Source of the DNA: Nitrospira sp. MA-1
GTDB lineage: Bacteria > Nitrospirota > Nitrospiria > Nitrospirales > UBA8639
Assembly (NCBI GenBank): GCA_032139905.1
Contig: JAQJDB010000004.1
Location: forward strand, 1-64,000
Direction: 5' to 3'
DNA length: 64,000 nt
Shown: one piece after another, positions 53,444 through 62,913 of the stretch
Layout: every line of letters begins with the position of its first letter
Position numbering within the stretch: position 1 is the first letter of the stretch
The notes under the pieces: generated by a model
Databases searched by the model: none
What the model saw: the letters and a program-made list of their open reading frames with translations, nothing else
Told to the model about the DNA's origin: nothing
Made by a program: the position numbers and the translations under genes

Positions 53444-54090
53444 GCGCAGTCCCTATTTCTCGGATTTCCCTCCCCACTGCTTTTTCTCGGTTTTATCTCA
53501 TTGTCGATGACAGCTGGGCCTCGCGATGTTCACTGGCGGAGGTCGTGCAGCAGGCTGGCGAAGCAGGGGTTAAGCTGGTGCAATATCGGAATAAAACCGG
53601 ATCGATGAAACAGGCATATGAGGCTGGCCGGGTTCTGCGAAATGTGGCGGCAAAGAGGGACATGACGTTTATTGTGAATGATCGATGTGATTTGGCGTTG
53701 GCTCTCGAGGCCGATGGTGTTCATCTTGGTCAGGCCGACCTTCCCCTACTTCTTGCACGGAAAGTTGTCGGACAGAAAATGTTGATTGGCGTTTCGACCC
53801 ACAATCCTGAACAGGTGCGATTAGCCACGGAAGAAGGTGCGGATTATTTAGGGTTTGGCCCTATCTTTTCGACAAGAACCAAAGCGAATCATGAGCCGGT
53901 TGTTGGTATTGAAGGACTGGCTGGTATTCGAGACCTGACCCCCCTTCCTATCATTGCCATTGGTGGGATTGTTCCAGATTCTGTTCCGGCACTCCAAGCG
54001 GCAGGTGCCAATGGAGTAGCGGTCGCTTCGGCCATACTCAATGCGAGTGATCGCCCCAAAGCGTTGGCGCGGTTTATGTCTCTTTTTTAA
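53440..54090 (+). CDS. thiE: Thiamine-phosphate synthase
   Basis: 216 residues, ATG overlapping the accC stop. TIM-barrel with [39 protein letters not shown] and GQADLP, then [20 protein letters not shown] and [16 protein letters not shown]. Joins HMP-PP and THZ-P to thiamine phosphate. Presence at the end of the acc operon looks like a casual linkage. The 3' end overlaps the end of the convergent bioD by 17 bases. Confidence 0.92.
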   Translation: MSAVPISRISLPTAFSRFYLIVDDSWASRCSLAEVVQQAGEAGVKLVQYRNKTGSMKQAYEAGRVLRNVAAKRDMTFIVNDRCDLALALEADGVHLGQADLPLLLARKVVGQKMLIGVSTHNPEQVRLATEEGADYLGFGPIFSTRTKANHEPVVGIEGLAGIRDLTPLPIIAIGGIVPDSVPALQAAGANGVAVASAILNASDRPKALARFMSLF

Positions 54091-54820
54091 TGAGGTGGTT
54101 GGCCAATCGTTGAATTTCAGGATGGTTGGCTAAGTTTTCCATTCCCTTTCGCCAGTCCGTCTGCACGGTTTTTTGATATTCCAAGGGGCCAAATACCGGT
54201 ACGGTCGACCATTCATGAATCAGACCAATCGTGGAGGTTCGCTGCCGAATGAAACACTCGTTTTGGGTTGAGGGCAGGGGATCATTCAGGACGATTCCGC
54301 ACGGCTTAATGCCTGCACCGTGCAGTGCTTCCAAAGTCAGGAGCAAATGATTCACGCTGCCAAGGCTCGTTCTGCTGACCACGATAGCCGGAAGATTCAG
54401 CGACACGATCAGGTCTCGTATGGTGTGTGTTGGTGAGAGTGGAGTCAAGACCCCTCCTGCACCTTCCACGAAACACACGGAATGCTGTTGCCTGACGACA
54501 TGAAAGGCGGTGGCAATTCCCGCCACATCAATGGCTATTCCCTGTGCGCGAGCGCAAGCTAACGGCGCAATGGGCTGAGGAAAGGCATAGAGACAGATTG
54601 ACGCAAAGGGAGGAGGAGGGGAGAGTAGACTCTGAAGACGGCCTGTGTCGGAAGTCTCTGGCTGTTGAGGATCGAGACCGGTTTCCACCGGCTTCATGAC
54701 GCCCACTCGATGCCCTTTTTTTTGCAACGCCAGAACCAGAGCCGCCGTGATGGTTGTTTTTCCGACACCGGTGTCGGTTGCGGTCATGAATATGGCGAGA
54801 TGGTCAGATTGAGCACTCAT
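54074..54820 (-). CDS. bioD: Dethiobiotin synthetase
   Basis: About 248 residues from ATG 54820; the longer frame from 54877 would lie inside the upstream SDR end. P-loop TATDTGVGKTTITAALVLAL, KPVETGL, then VEGAGGVLTPLSPTHTIRDL with the Glu/Asp that bind magnesium. Forms the ureido ring of dethiobiotin from DAPA, carbon dioxide and ATP. Biotin made here would serve the adjacent AccB. The rest of the bio pathway is not in the window. Confidence 0.9.
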   Translation of the reverse strand: MSAQSDHLAIFMTATDTGVGKTTITAALVLALQKKGHRVGVMKPVETGLDPQQPETSDTGRLQSLLSPPPPFASICLYAFPQPIAPLACARAQGIAIDVAGIATAFHVVRQQHSVCFVEGAGGVLTPLSPTHTIRDLIVSLNLPAIVVSRTSLGSVNHLLLTLEALHGAGIKPCGIVLNDPLPSTQNECFIRQRTSTIGLIHEWSTVPVFGPLEYQKTVQTDWRKGMENLANHPEIQRLANHLIKKET

Positions 54821-54849
54821 GGTCAGAGATATGCTGGAAAATGTGCGGG

Positions 54850-55575
54850 TCACCAAATCCGGCTGTCCAGATTCCATATTTGTCCGGATGTGTTAGGCGA
54901 CAAGGCCAGGTGATAGACAGTTGTAGCCACATATTGTAATGAAGAAGGTCTCGGGAGAGTATGGTTGCCTGGTTCCATTGCCGACTGCCATCCTGGTTCT
55001 GATAATGGTGAGGTGTGCCATCCTGGAAACACCATATTTATTCGAATATTGAAGGCTCCCCATTCCTTTGCCACTGTCTGCATCAATCCAGTCAGTCCTG
55101 CTTTGGAAGCCGCATAGGCGGCTTGGCCTGCCACTCCTTGTTCAGCGGAAAGAGAGCCTACAAAAATCACGGCCCCATCATGTTGTTGTTCGAAAATGGG
55201 GGCGATAGCTTTGAGCACAGTATAGGCACCGGTCAAGTTCGTGTGAAGGGTACGGGTCCAGTCCTCAGGGGAGGTTTTGAGTAAGAGTTTTGAAGGGGCT
55301 ACCCCGACGGCCCACACCAGTACGTTCAGAGAATGGTGGGACTGGATGAACTCCTGCAGAATGGCCTGAATTTTTAAGTTGTTGGCGACATCGGCTTGAT
55401 ACAGATGACTTTCTCCCCCGGCCTTCCTGATCGCCGCCGCAGTTGCATTCGCTGCGGTTTGATGTTGATGGTAATGAAGGCCTACTCTCCAGCCCTGGTG
55501 TCCGAAAACCTTCGCAATGGCTCCACCGATGACTCCGGATCCTCCAAATACCATGATGTTCGAACGGGTGTTCAT
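54850..55575 (-). CDS. Short-chain dehydrogenase/reductase (FabG-like)
   Basis: About 241 residues from ATG 55575; the frame is open 23 codons further. Rossmann motif MVFGGSGVIGGAIAKVFGHQ, LHTNLTGAYTVLKAIAP, and the active site S-x12-Y-x3-K (GSLSAEQGVAGQAAYAASKA). The overlap with bioD suggests coupled expression; a role in making the pimeloyl chain of biotin is plausible because SDRs of FabG type reduce pimeloyl precursors, but other ketoreductions are equally possible. Confidence 0.8.
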   Translation of the reverse strand: MNTRSNIMVFGGSGVIGGAIAKVFGHQGWRVGLHYHQHQTAANATAAAIRKAGGESHLYQADVANNLKIQAILQEFIQSHHSLNVLVWAVGVAPSKLLLKTSPEDWTRTLHTNLTGAYTVLKAIAPIFEQQHDGAVIFVGSLSAEQGVAGQAAYAASKAGLTGLMQTVAKEWGAFNIRINMVFPGWHTSPLSEPGWQSAMEPGNHTLPRPSSLQYVATTVYHLALSPNTSGQIWNLDSRIW

Positions 55576-55895
55576 CTTACCGACTATTGATTGGCGATGG
55601 GGGTCATTCGTAAATGGGGAGTACAGCGTGTCACTCTCATGCATCGTTGAAAAAGTGAAAATAATGAGATTAGGGGTTGGTATAGGACTGGACTGGCTTG
55701 GTGCCGTTTTGTATTGATTACCATTTGGTTTCCTTGTTTCTTAGTCTGCATAGGACAAAGAGATTGTCAATGCTTGAATGGTCTGCAAACAAAAAATGCG
55801 GAATTTTTAGGGTGAATGGGACCTGGATCGTTGGTCCTTGCTTGGATCTTGCCCGTTTTAATGATCCTATGGTAGGTTCACATCACTTTCTGTCT

Positions 55896-56810
55896 ATGAA
55901 TATTTCCTTTACATTGCTTGGAACTTCCTGCAGGACTGGAGCATTGGTTTGCCTTGGTCTTTCCTTGTTGTGCCTACCCGGCATGGTCTATTCTTCCGAT
56001 TCCACGAAGTTTGTGGTTGACAAAAGTCATGAATATTTTCCTGATCAGGTGGGAAATGAATGGGTGTATAAGGGAACGATGATCGAAGGAGGCATGGTCC
56101 AGATTAAGAATGAGGATACACAGTTTACGAATATCTCAAAAGTGACCGGGACAGAAATCCTGGAGGGAGTGGAGGTTACGGTTTTCAACGATACCAATCC
56201 TGGGAATCAGGGCCCGTCGGATAGTTATTATCGCCGTGATATTGCAGGGATCCGATATTATGGGTCGAAACCCGGGACGACGTTGGAGCGCCAATTGGTG
56301 CCCTATCAAATCGTGCGGTTTCCCCTAGAGATCCCTAGCTCTTTCGAGCAATTTAACCGGACCGGGGTGGATTTTGGAACAGATGTGGATCATGATGGAG
56401 AAAAAGAAACGGTGGATATTGAGGCAACTGTCTCCGTTCAAGGACAAGAGACCGTGATCGTACCGGCTGGCGTATATCCGGAAGCCATTCGGCTTGAAGC
56501 CAAAATGATCATGAAGGTGCATTTGTCGGAGAGTGGAGAGACAATCCAAGGAACAGATACGATGACGGCCTGGTTTGCTCGTGGGGTGGGATTGCTCAAA
56601 TACATTGAACGGCAAACCATTCCTTCCGTTCGCAGTCAAAATGAACGGATGGTCGAAGTGATTGAGGAATTGGAAAAGGTGACAGTGGCATCTGAAGTGG
56701 CATTATTGCGTCGGAGCGAAGCCACGGCGAAGCGTGTTTTCCGTAATCACTTTTTCCACCATGAATTGCTCAAGATACCCGCTTCCGCCGGCTTTCCGGC
56801 CGATTCCTGA
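55896..56810 (+). CDS. Secreted protein of unknown function
   Basis: About 304 residues from ATG 55896 (no strong Shine-Dalgarno; ATG 55869 possible, and the frame is open to 55698). A hydrophobic N-terminal signal (ALVCLGLSLLCLPGMVYSS) is followed by a domain with FPDQVGNEWVYKGTMIEGG, GVEVTVFNDTNPG, IVPAGVYPEAIRLEAKMIMK and WFARGVGLLKYIER, reminiscent of periplasmic beta-rich DUF3108-type proteins, but the family is not certain. The last 36 codons are antisense to the end of putA, which suggests that the original stop was lost or that the two genes share their ends. Confidence 0.6.
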   Translation: MNISFTLLGTSCRTGALVCLGLSLLCLPGMVYSSDSTKFVVDKSHEYFPDQVGNEWVYKGTMIEGGMVQIKNEDTQFTNISKVTGTEILEGVEVTVFNDTNPGNQGPSDSYYRRDIAGIRYYGSKPGTTLERQLVPYQIVRFPLEIPSSFEQFNRTGVDFGTDVDHDGEKETVDIEATVSVQGQETVIVPAGVYPEAIRLEAKMIMKVHLSESGETIQGTDTMTAWFARGVGLLKYIERQTIPSVRSQNERMVEVIEELEKVTVASEVALLRRSEATAKRVFRNHFFHHELLKIPASAGFPADS

Positions 56811-59693
56811 TAATCGATGCCCTCCAAAAGGCTGCCGGTTCACCAATGATCCGGTAATCGGTCGATTGATATATAAATTCCCCACATCAAATGTGTCACG
56901 AGCCAGTTGGATATTGGCAGGACTGCGTGAATAGATTCCTCCGGTAAGGGCATAGGGGGAATTATTGGCTAATTCCAGAGCTTCAGAAATTGTAGAGACC
57001 TTCAACACAACCATGACCGGGCCAAATATTTCATCCTGAACGACAGGATGCGAAGGGGGTAGATTTGTGAGTATCACCGGCCCTTGAAAATACCCAGGTC
57101 CCTCAATCTGACAATCGAGAAGGCACGTACCATCTGTTTTCCCAAGTTGCACAAAGTGCCGGACTCGTTCCAGTGCCCGTTGATCAATGAGTGGTCCCAT
57201 CCGGTTTCCAGGGTGTTCGGGTGGACCAATCGGAATGCTTGAAGCCGCCTGTTTGAGTCGTTCAATAAATAAGGGGTACACATCGTTTAGGACAAGGATT
57301 CTGGAGCAGGCGGAGCATTTTTGTCCTTGGTAGCCGGTTGCGCTGGCTAATGCCCCCATTACCGCTTCATCCAAATCGGCCGTTTCATCAACAATGATCG
57401 CATTTTTTCCCCCCATTTCTGCAATGACATGTTTAATATGTCGCTGTCCAGCCGACACCTGACCGGCCTCCCGGATAATATTCAATCCAACGGTTTGTGA
57501 TCCTGTAAAGGCAATGAGATGGACCTTGGGGTGTTTGACAAGGGCTTGTCCCACGTCCGGCCCACCAGGAAGAAATTGCAAGACGCCTTCAGGTAACCCA
57601 GCTTCCATGAGCAGCGTGAAGAGGTGATACCCCATCATCGGTGAGCGCTCGGATGGTTTAAACAGCACAACATTCCCGCTGACTAAGGCTGCCGAAACAA
57701 GACCGGTGGGGATGGCTAACGAAAAATTCCACGGCGCAATCACCACGGCCAATCCTCGTGGTTGGAAAATCCGTTGGTTATATTCCCCTGGCTCTATTCC
57801 CAGGCGCTCCGGAGTGCCTAACCGAATCATTTCCCTTCCATAAAATTCCAGAAAATCGATGGCTTCAGCGACATCGGCATCGGCTTCCCGCCAGGGCTTA
57901 CCGGTTTCCAGTATTTCCCACGCGGCTAATTCCGATTTGCGTTGTCGCATCAGCCCGGCTGCATGAAATAAAATCCGCGCACGAGCTTTCGGAGGGACCT
58001 TTGCCCACGTACCGATATGGTCGTGCGCGATGTGAACAATCGGATCAATCTGGTCAGGAGATGGAGTTGGAAATTTGGCAATAATTTGCCCAGGAAAACT
58101 AGGGTTAGTCGAGATCAGTTCTGCCCCAAACCATTGCATGGGGGTTGGAACCGGATATGAATGGATTTGTCCCAGGAGGGGACCGATGTGATTGAGAGCT
58201 AGAGAAAGATCTCGTTGAACGTCCTTTTGAGAAAAATCCGAATGTGGTTCGTTGGAAAATCTCTCGGGACTGTCTTCAGCGAGTACAGTGGCTTCCGGCT
58301 GAATTTCCCGAGACATCGTCTCCTCTCCATTCTTGTGAGCGTTTGAGGGTGCCAATAGCAGATGCTCCAGGGATTCGGCCGTTTCATATTGGCGTCGAAT
58401 AAAACTTTCATTCGAGGTATTTTCCAATAACCGACGCACGAGATAGGCCATGCCGGGAAGAAGTTCCCCAATCGGCGCATAGACTCTAAGCCGAAATCCC
58501 TGTTGAACCACGGCATCACGTAGAGGTTCGGCCATGCCATATAACATCTGATATTCAAACGTTCCCGGCGGGAGATTAAGTGAGTCGCCCATCGCCTGGA
58601 CTACGGCTAAGGTTCGAATATTGTGCGAGCCAAAGGCCGGGCGAATGAAGGCTCGATGTTCCAGAATTCGCTGGGCGAGGTGTTCGTAGTTCGCATCCGT
58701 GTCGGTTTTTTTTAAGAAGACCGGGATGGGCCAACCTTGTTGTTGATAGCGAATCACTTCAGAGTCCCAGTAGGCGCCTTTGACGAGGCGAATACCGAAG
58801 GGAGTGTTGCGCTGTTTTCCCCATGCTAGAAGAGTATCCAGTGTGTGGTTGGTGTGCTTGAGGTAGGCTTGTATGGCGATGCTGGCATGCGGAAAATGTT
58901 GGTAGGCAGGTTCAGAAAATAAGCGCATAAATACCAAAAGAATGAGCGGCTCCAATTCGGCCTGTTCCATATCAAATGTGAGGGAGGCAGGGAGGGCCTG
59001 CGCAAGCTCCAGGATCGATCGTAGTCGAGGGGCAACCCCAGCGTAACTGCTCTCAGGATCAATCGGGTCTAATTGCGAATATAAGGCAGAGAGTTTGATG
59101 GACAGATTGATCCTGGGAAGAGACCCAAGATGATCGGTTTCTAATAGATGTTGATGATTCCATTGTGGGATAATCTCATGTAATTGGGTCAATGTCTGAA
59201 GGCATCGCGTGTGATATTGGTCGGCCTCCTCTTCACTGACCGTGGATTCTCCGAGCAAATCCAGCGAACACGCACTTCCTGCTTCCCAAAGTTGAGTGAG
59301 CGTCGGGACAGCGTGACCGACGGTTTCCCCTGCCATAAATGTGTAGGCCATTTTCAAAAATTGGCGTCGCAATATCCGTGTCCCAACTTGGGCCGTAAGG
59401 GAATTTTTTGAAAACCGGTGCAGGAGCCACTGCAGGGGACCAGGGAGAGTCGGCAGATCTTGGAAGTATTCCTTCAGGATACGCACAAATTGTGCGTCTG
59501 TCTGAAGGGAGGGAAGGACGTCAATAAAGCGAAACAATTGCACTTTGAACTGTTCATCACGAGTTCCCCAATCTAGAAGCAGTGAGGTCCACCACCGGTG
59601 ATCCCAAAATCCCGGTGTATGGTGATGAGCGTATTTGGCTAATGTTTGTCCAATGCGCCGAATGTCAGGTTCCAACGAATCATGCGCAATCAT
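56703..59693 (-). CDS. putA: Proline dehydrogenase / P5C dehydrogenase fusion (short PutA)
   Basis: 996 residues, with AGGAGG placed before ATG. The PRODH barrel (about 170-440) has IRLVKGAYWDSEVIRYQQQG, KTDTDANYEHLAQ and FEYQMLYGMAEPLRDAV, then R-rich FAD region. The aldehyde dehydrogenase part (about 520-990) has E759 (VIAEMGGKN) and nucleophile C793 (YQGQKCSACS), plus FKPSERSPMMGYHL and FEIFGPV-type segments. It oxidises proline to glutamate in two channelled steps. No N-terminal ribbon-helix-helix domain, so it is not an autorepressor. No proline permease nearby. Confidence 0.95.
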   Translation of the reverse strand: MIAHDSLEPDIRRIGQTLAKYAHHHTPGFWDHRWWTSLLLDWGTRDEQFKVQLFRFIDVLPSLQTDAQFVRILKEYFQDLPTLPGPLQWLLHRFSKNSLTAQVGTRILRRQFLKMAYTFMAGETVGHAVPTLTQLWEAGSACSLDLLGESTVSEEEADQYHTRCLQTLTQLHEIIPQWNHQHLLETDHLGSLPRINLSIKLSALYSQLDPIDPESSYAGVAPRLRSILELAQALPASLTFDMEQAELEPLILLVFMRLFSEPAYQHFPHASIAIQAYLKHTNHTLDTLLAWGKQRNTPFGIRLVKGAYWDSEVIRYQQQGWPIPVFLKKTDTDANYEHLAQRILEHRAFIRPAFGSHNIRTLAVVQAMGDSLNLPPGTFEYQMLYGMAEPLRDAVVQQGFRLRVYAPIGELLPGMAYLVRRLLENTSNESFIRRQYETAESLEHLLLAPSNAHKNGEETMSREIQPEATVLAEDSPERFSNEPHSDFSQKDVQRDLSLALNHIGPLLGQIHSYPVPTPMQWFGAELISTNPSFPGQIIAKFPTPSPDQIDPIVHIAHDHIGTWAKVPPKARARILFHAAGLMRQRKSELAAWEILETGKPWREADADVAEAIDFLEFYGREMIRLGTPERLGIEPGEYNQRIFQPRGLAVVIAPWNFSLAIPTGLVSAALVSGNVVLFKPSERSPMMGYHLFTLLMEAGLPEGVLQFLPGGPDVGQALVKHPKVHLIAFTGSQTVGLNIIREAGQVSAGQRHIKHVIAEMGGKNAIIVDETADLDEAVMGALASATGYQGQKCSACSRILVLNDVYPLFIERLKQAASSIPIGPPEHPGNRMGPLIDQRALERVRHFVQLGKTDGTCLLDCQIEGPGYFQGPVILTNLPPSHPVVQDEIFGPVMVVLKVSTISEALELANNSPYALTGGIYSRSPANIQLARDTFDVGNLYINRPITGSLVNRQPFGGHRLSGIGRKAGGSGYLEQFMVEKVITENTLRRGFAPTQ

Positions 59694-59776
59694 CGGCTTT
59701 TTCCTCCTAAAGGTATTTTACACCTTTTCGGAGAATGGGGAAGAGAGGTGAAGGGGGGGCAAACCGGGAAAAGGGA

Positions 59777-60940
59777 TTAGGGCTGGCAAGCCGAGAGACG
59801 TTTACCGGAAATACTGCCATGAGGACCAAGGGAGTTTTTAAAAGTGCCTTCCAAATGAGTGTCGTTGTTGCTGAGCAGCAAACTATCTTCCTGAACTCCT
59901 TGGAGAAATGTCCATTGGAGATAGACCGTATCCCCGTGAATCTCAATAGTGGTCGGTGCGATTTGAGACGGCGAGGATTGGTCAGGGGGTGAAAAGGTGA
60001 CAGTCATTTTACGATCGCCATGGTTTTGGTGGTTATGTACTATCCATCGCCAGGTACCGCACAGCCGGGTGGTGTCAACATTGGCTTGTTCCAGTTTTTG
60101 CCACTGCTGAATCTTTTGCCAGGCTTCCCATGCTGTCCTATGGGCGGTGGCCTCCAACTGGCTGATTTTTGTGAGAAGAATCATTCTAAACATAGGGAAA
60201 AGCCGGGTTTCAATATAATGCTGAGTATAGGCATCATGAATTGATTGGGCGGATTGGTGCTGATTGGCTATGTTATCGGGAGTTTGCCAATACTCGAGTA
60301 ACCTCTCCTCGATTCCTTTTTGGCCGTGCTGCGTGAAAGTACTCGTCCAGGATTGGGGACTATTATCCCAATCCGGATACGTTTGATCGTAATATGAGGC
60401 AAATTTGGCAAATTCTTCGCTAGGGGGAGGTGGGTGAGAGGTCATCGTGTGAGACCAAGCCGATACTTGTTTGTAGCCATTAATGACAGATTCCAAAGCT
60501 TGAGGGGGCGAGTGTTTCGTGATCCATTTCAGGTGTGCATCGTCGGGGATGATGTCGGAAAGTGGTGGGATACCTATTGTTGGTTTAATAAGAATCTTCC
60601 GAAATGTTTGCGTATGAATGGTAGTAGCCAGTGAGTTCAAGTAGATGATGATCGCTTCCTTGATCTCTGCTGGGAGATTCAACTGCGTAGGTAACAGTTG
60701 TGATTTCATGTGAGAGCGTGAACCTCTTTCACCTGGAATGGTTGTGGCTTTGAATAGGGCTAAAGCCTCGTCATCAGAGGAAAGCTGAAGAATTTGTGTA
60801 CGATGTTTTTCAAGGAGGGACCAGGGGAGCCTAGTTGATTCCTGATCGGCAAAGGCAGTCGAAAGGAAAGAGAAAATCAAGACTTTGGCGCAAACAAACC
60901 AGAGAATCAACCAAACATTTCGATTGCCACGCCATTCCAT
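59777..60940 (-). CDS. Secreted protein of unknown function
   Basis: 387 residues, no family recognised. A signal peptide (MEWRGNRNVWLILWFVCAKV and LIFSFLSTAFA, cut near residue 31) precedes a long helical middle (about 85-290), with a beta-strand C-terminal part (MTVTFSPPDQSS; IEIHGDTVYLQWTFLQGVQE; LEGTFKNSLGPHGSISGKRL) that resembles the 'stuck' domain of lipocalin-like or DUF-type secreted proteins. Four cysteines, no obvious catalytic motif. Expression probably independent, as putA starts 83 bases downstream with its own Shine-Dalgarno. Confidence 0.6.
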   Translation of the reverse strand: MEWRGNRNVWLILWFVCAKVLIFSFLSTAFADQESTRLPWSLLEKHRTQILQLSSDDEALALFKATTIPGERGSRSHMKSQLLPTQLNLPAEIKEAIIIYLNSLATTIHTQTFRKILIKPTIGIPPLSDIIPDDAHLKWITKHSPPQALESVINGYKQVSAWSHTMTSHPPPPSEEFAKFASYYDQTYPDWDNSPQSWTSTFTQHGQKGIEERLLEYWQTPDNIANQHQSAQSIHDAYTQHYIETRLFPMFRMILLTKISQLEATAHRTAWEAWQKIQQWQKLEQANVDTTRLCGTWRWIVHNHQNHGDRKMTVTFSPPDQSSPSQIAPTTIEIHGDTVYLQWTFLQGVQEDSLLLSNNDTHLEGTFKNSLGPHGSISGKRLSACQP

Positions 60941-61020
60941 TTTTCAAAAAAAGAGTTGGCGGTGTATCGGGATAAATGGATGAAAGGAGTCAGGCATGGA
61001 TTTCAAAAATCAAACGATGC

Positions 61021-61842
61021 TTATGGGGTTTTGTGAATGATCGCGTTAATGAAGTCTATTGAGGTTTGTAGCACGTCTTCTAGATCTGATGCCCGGTAGC
61101 TAGGAGTGCTACTTTGCCAGAATTCATCGGAGGCGTCGGGATAAGATCGCACTTCGATCTTTTTCCCGGCCTGGTTGGCCATTTTGCAGAACTGGTCACG
61201 TTCTTCTGCTGAATTGAGTAGGCTTTTTCCCGGTGTCTGGAGCAGAAGGGGGCAGTATAAACGTTGAGCCAATTCAGGGTCGGTTGGCAGAGTCCCAGAG
61301 ATTGCCACTGCGGCCTGAAGGCGACGTCGATGCGCAGCAGTTTTGATTGCCAGGGATCCGCCCATTCCAAACCCGATCACGGCATGCGCATTGCGGGTGG
61401 TTCTTTCTAAATTTATATCCTCGGTCAGGTTAGCGTTGAGAAATTCAAAGCTGGCATTGATGTCTTGTAAGGCTTGTTGCTCATTGACTCGTTCCATTAA
61501 GGCATCGGCAACTTCAGCATTGGCCGTCACCATCCCGCCCTGTCTCACATACAAATTGGGAACTAAGACCACGTACCCTTGGCAGGAGAGGCCTTTTGCT
61601 AATTCCTGAATATGGGACGTGAGTCCATAGCGATCATGCAGGAGGACCATAGCCGGTAGTATTTTGTTGGCCTCTTGGGGGGCGAATTGAAGACCCTCCA
61701 CCTGCGGGCCTTTAGCATGTCGTGTTTCCGCGTAGGGATCCACCATGTGGTCTTTGTGTGTTTCAAAAATTCCTGAACTATTAAATCGCACAACGGTATA
61801 TCCAATTTGTTCAATGTCATAGGGAGTAGTGTGTTGGGTCAT
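61021..61842 (-). CDS. Dienelactone-hydrolase-fold protein lacking the catalytic triad
   Basis: 273 residues of the DLH alpha/beta-hydrolase family: MVLLHDRYGLTSHIQELAKG, LSCQGYVVLVPNLY, then VIGFGMGGSLAIKTAAH. In active members the strand-turn is G-x-C-x-G-G; here the nucleophile is G159. The acid (usually D in GxxD) appears as S207 and the histidine (YPGAxHxF) as D239 (SYPDASDEF). All three positions are changed, so classic hydrolase activity is not expected. It may be a binding or scaffold protein. AAAGG lies about nine bases before ATG. Strand is opposite to the following lysine-rich gene. Confidence 0.8.
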   Translation of the reverse strand: MTQHTTPYDIEQIGYTVVRFNSSGIFETHKDHMVDPYAETRHAKGPQVEGLQFAPQEANKILPAMVLLHDRYGLTSHIQELAKGLSCQGYVVLVPNLYVRQGGMVTANAEVADALMERVNEQQALQDINASFEFLNANLTEDINLERTTRNAHAVIGFGMGGSLAIKTAAHRRRLQAAVAISGTLPTDPELAQRLYCPLLLQTPGKSLLNSAEERDQFCKMANQAGKKIEVRSYPDASDEFWQSSTPSYRASDLEDVLQTSIDFINAIIHKTP

Positions 61843-62390
61843 CAGAATAGCCTTTGGATAAGAATGAGCCGAGCTAGCGGAAAAGGAAAAATCATTGAAA
61901 ATTCAATGGCAAAAGTCAAAACACTATATCGGTGGATTCTTTGGCCTGTCAATCGAGCATCTGTTCTTCAGAGCGGGAAGCGTTAAACGAAGATTTTTTA
62001 TTGGTTTCGTCTTTCAGAGGAATGATTCCATTGGAATGCATTCTCTGGTGATAAGAGTTCGGTCATGCCATATTTCCTCACATGGGAAGCCATCTCAGAA
62101 TAATTGGCATCTCTTTTTCGAGGAAAACCACACCACATTCACGCAGGAAAAAATCAACTCAAATGCTATTGTGCGTTTCGTTAATTTTGTAATCAGATAT
62201 TTCTTGCTAATTCCTAAAACGATCAGTTTGACCACCTTCCAAGTCCATTTTTTCTTGATACAAACTGTACTTCCTGAATCCTAGAAAAGTTCATTAGGGA
62301 ATATTGCCAATGTGGTGGCTTTTAGTGTAAGATGGCGCCTGCAGTGGAATGTCAGAAGGTTGGATATCGGGATAAGGAAAGGAGTTGAGC
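61843..62390. other. AT-rich divergent intergenic region
   Basis: 548 bases between the divergent pseudo-hydrolase and the lysine-rich gene; should contain both promoters. The frame at 61895-62284 (+) has no start signal and no resemblance and is rejected. No repeat, terminator or RNA gene was recognised. Confidence 0.45.
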
Positions 62391-62876
62391 ATGGAACGGC
62401 GAGTCACTTCCCATACGGAAGAAGAAGAAATGAATCAACGCCGTCGCCTTCTCACGCTTGCACGGAAAGGGGATCAAAAGGCGGTTGAATCGTTATTCGA
62501 ATTATATCAAGTTCGGGTTTTTTCAGGGGACGCTCTGAAAAAAAAGAAGTTGCCAACGTTTCCCTTGCCCACGCCAACAGGATCTTCGGGGAAAGGCTCG
62601 GGGAAGGGGATAAAGAAATTAGGTAAAATATCCAAATCTTCTCCATCAGAGAGGAATTCTCTTCCATTAACCGCCAAGGTACCGCAAGAGTCAAAAATGA
62701 TGTCGGGATTGCCCACCAAGAAAATTGGAAAAATTAAAGTGGCAAAGCCATCTGCAGGAAAATCCGTACAAACTGCTCCCAAGCTTGGAAAAAGTAAAAA
62801 AGGTGTTCCTGTTGCCAAAGCCAAGACTCAGAAATCCACCTTGTCTGTGAGACCGGCCAGGGCAAAGAAAAAGTAA
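62391..62876 (+). CDS. Lysine-rich basic protein
   Basis: 161 residues from ATG 62391 with AAAGGAG eight bases upstream. N-terminus (about 1-45) is acidic then helical: RRRLLTLARKGDQKAVESLF, ELYQVRVFS, similar in style to the first helix of sigma2 domains but too short to call. Residues 46-161 are low-complexity, Lys/Pro/Ser-rich (SSGKGSGKGIKKLGKISKSS; KLGKSKKGVPVAKAKTQKST) like histone H1-type tails. Probably nucleic-acid or nucleoid binding. Function unknown. Confidence 0.7.
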   Translation: MERRVTSHTEEEEMNQRRRLLTLARKGDQKAVESLFELYQVRVFSGDALKKKKLPTFPLPTPTGSSGKGSGKGIKKLGKISKSSPSERNSLPLTAKVPQESKMMSGLPTKKIGKIKVAKPSAGKSVQTAPKLGKSKKGVPVAKAKTQKSTLSVRPARAKKK

Positions 62877-62913
62877 TAATAGATAGGGCAACTCTGTCGT
62901 GTGGTGTCAGAAT

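Noticed and set aside
61895-62284. 129-codon plus-strand frame
   Set aside because: No Shine-Dalgarno, low complexity, Phe/Ile/His-rich, no family pattern.
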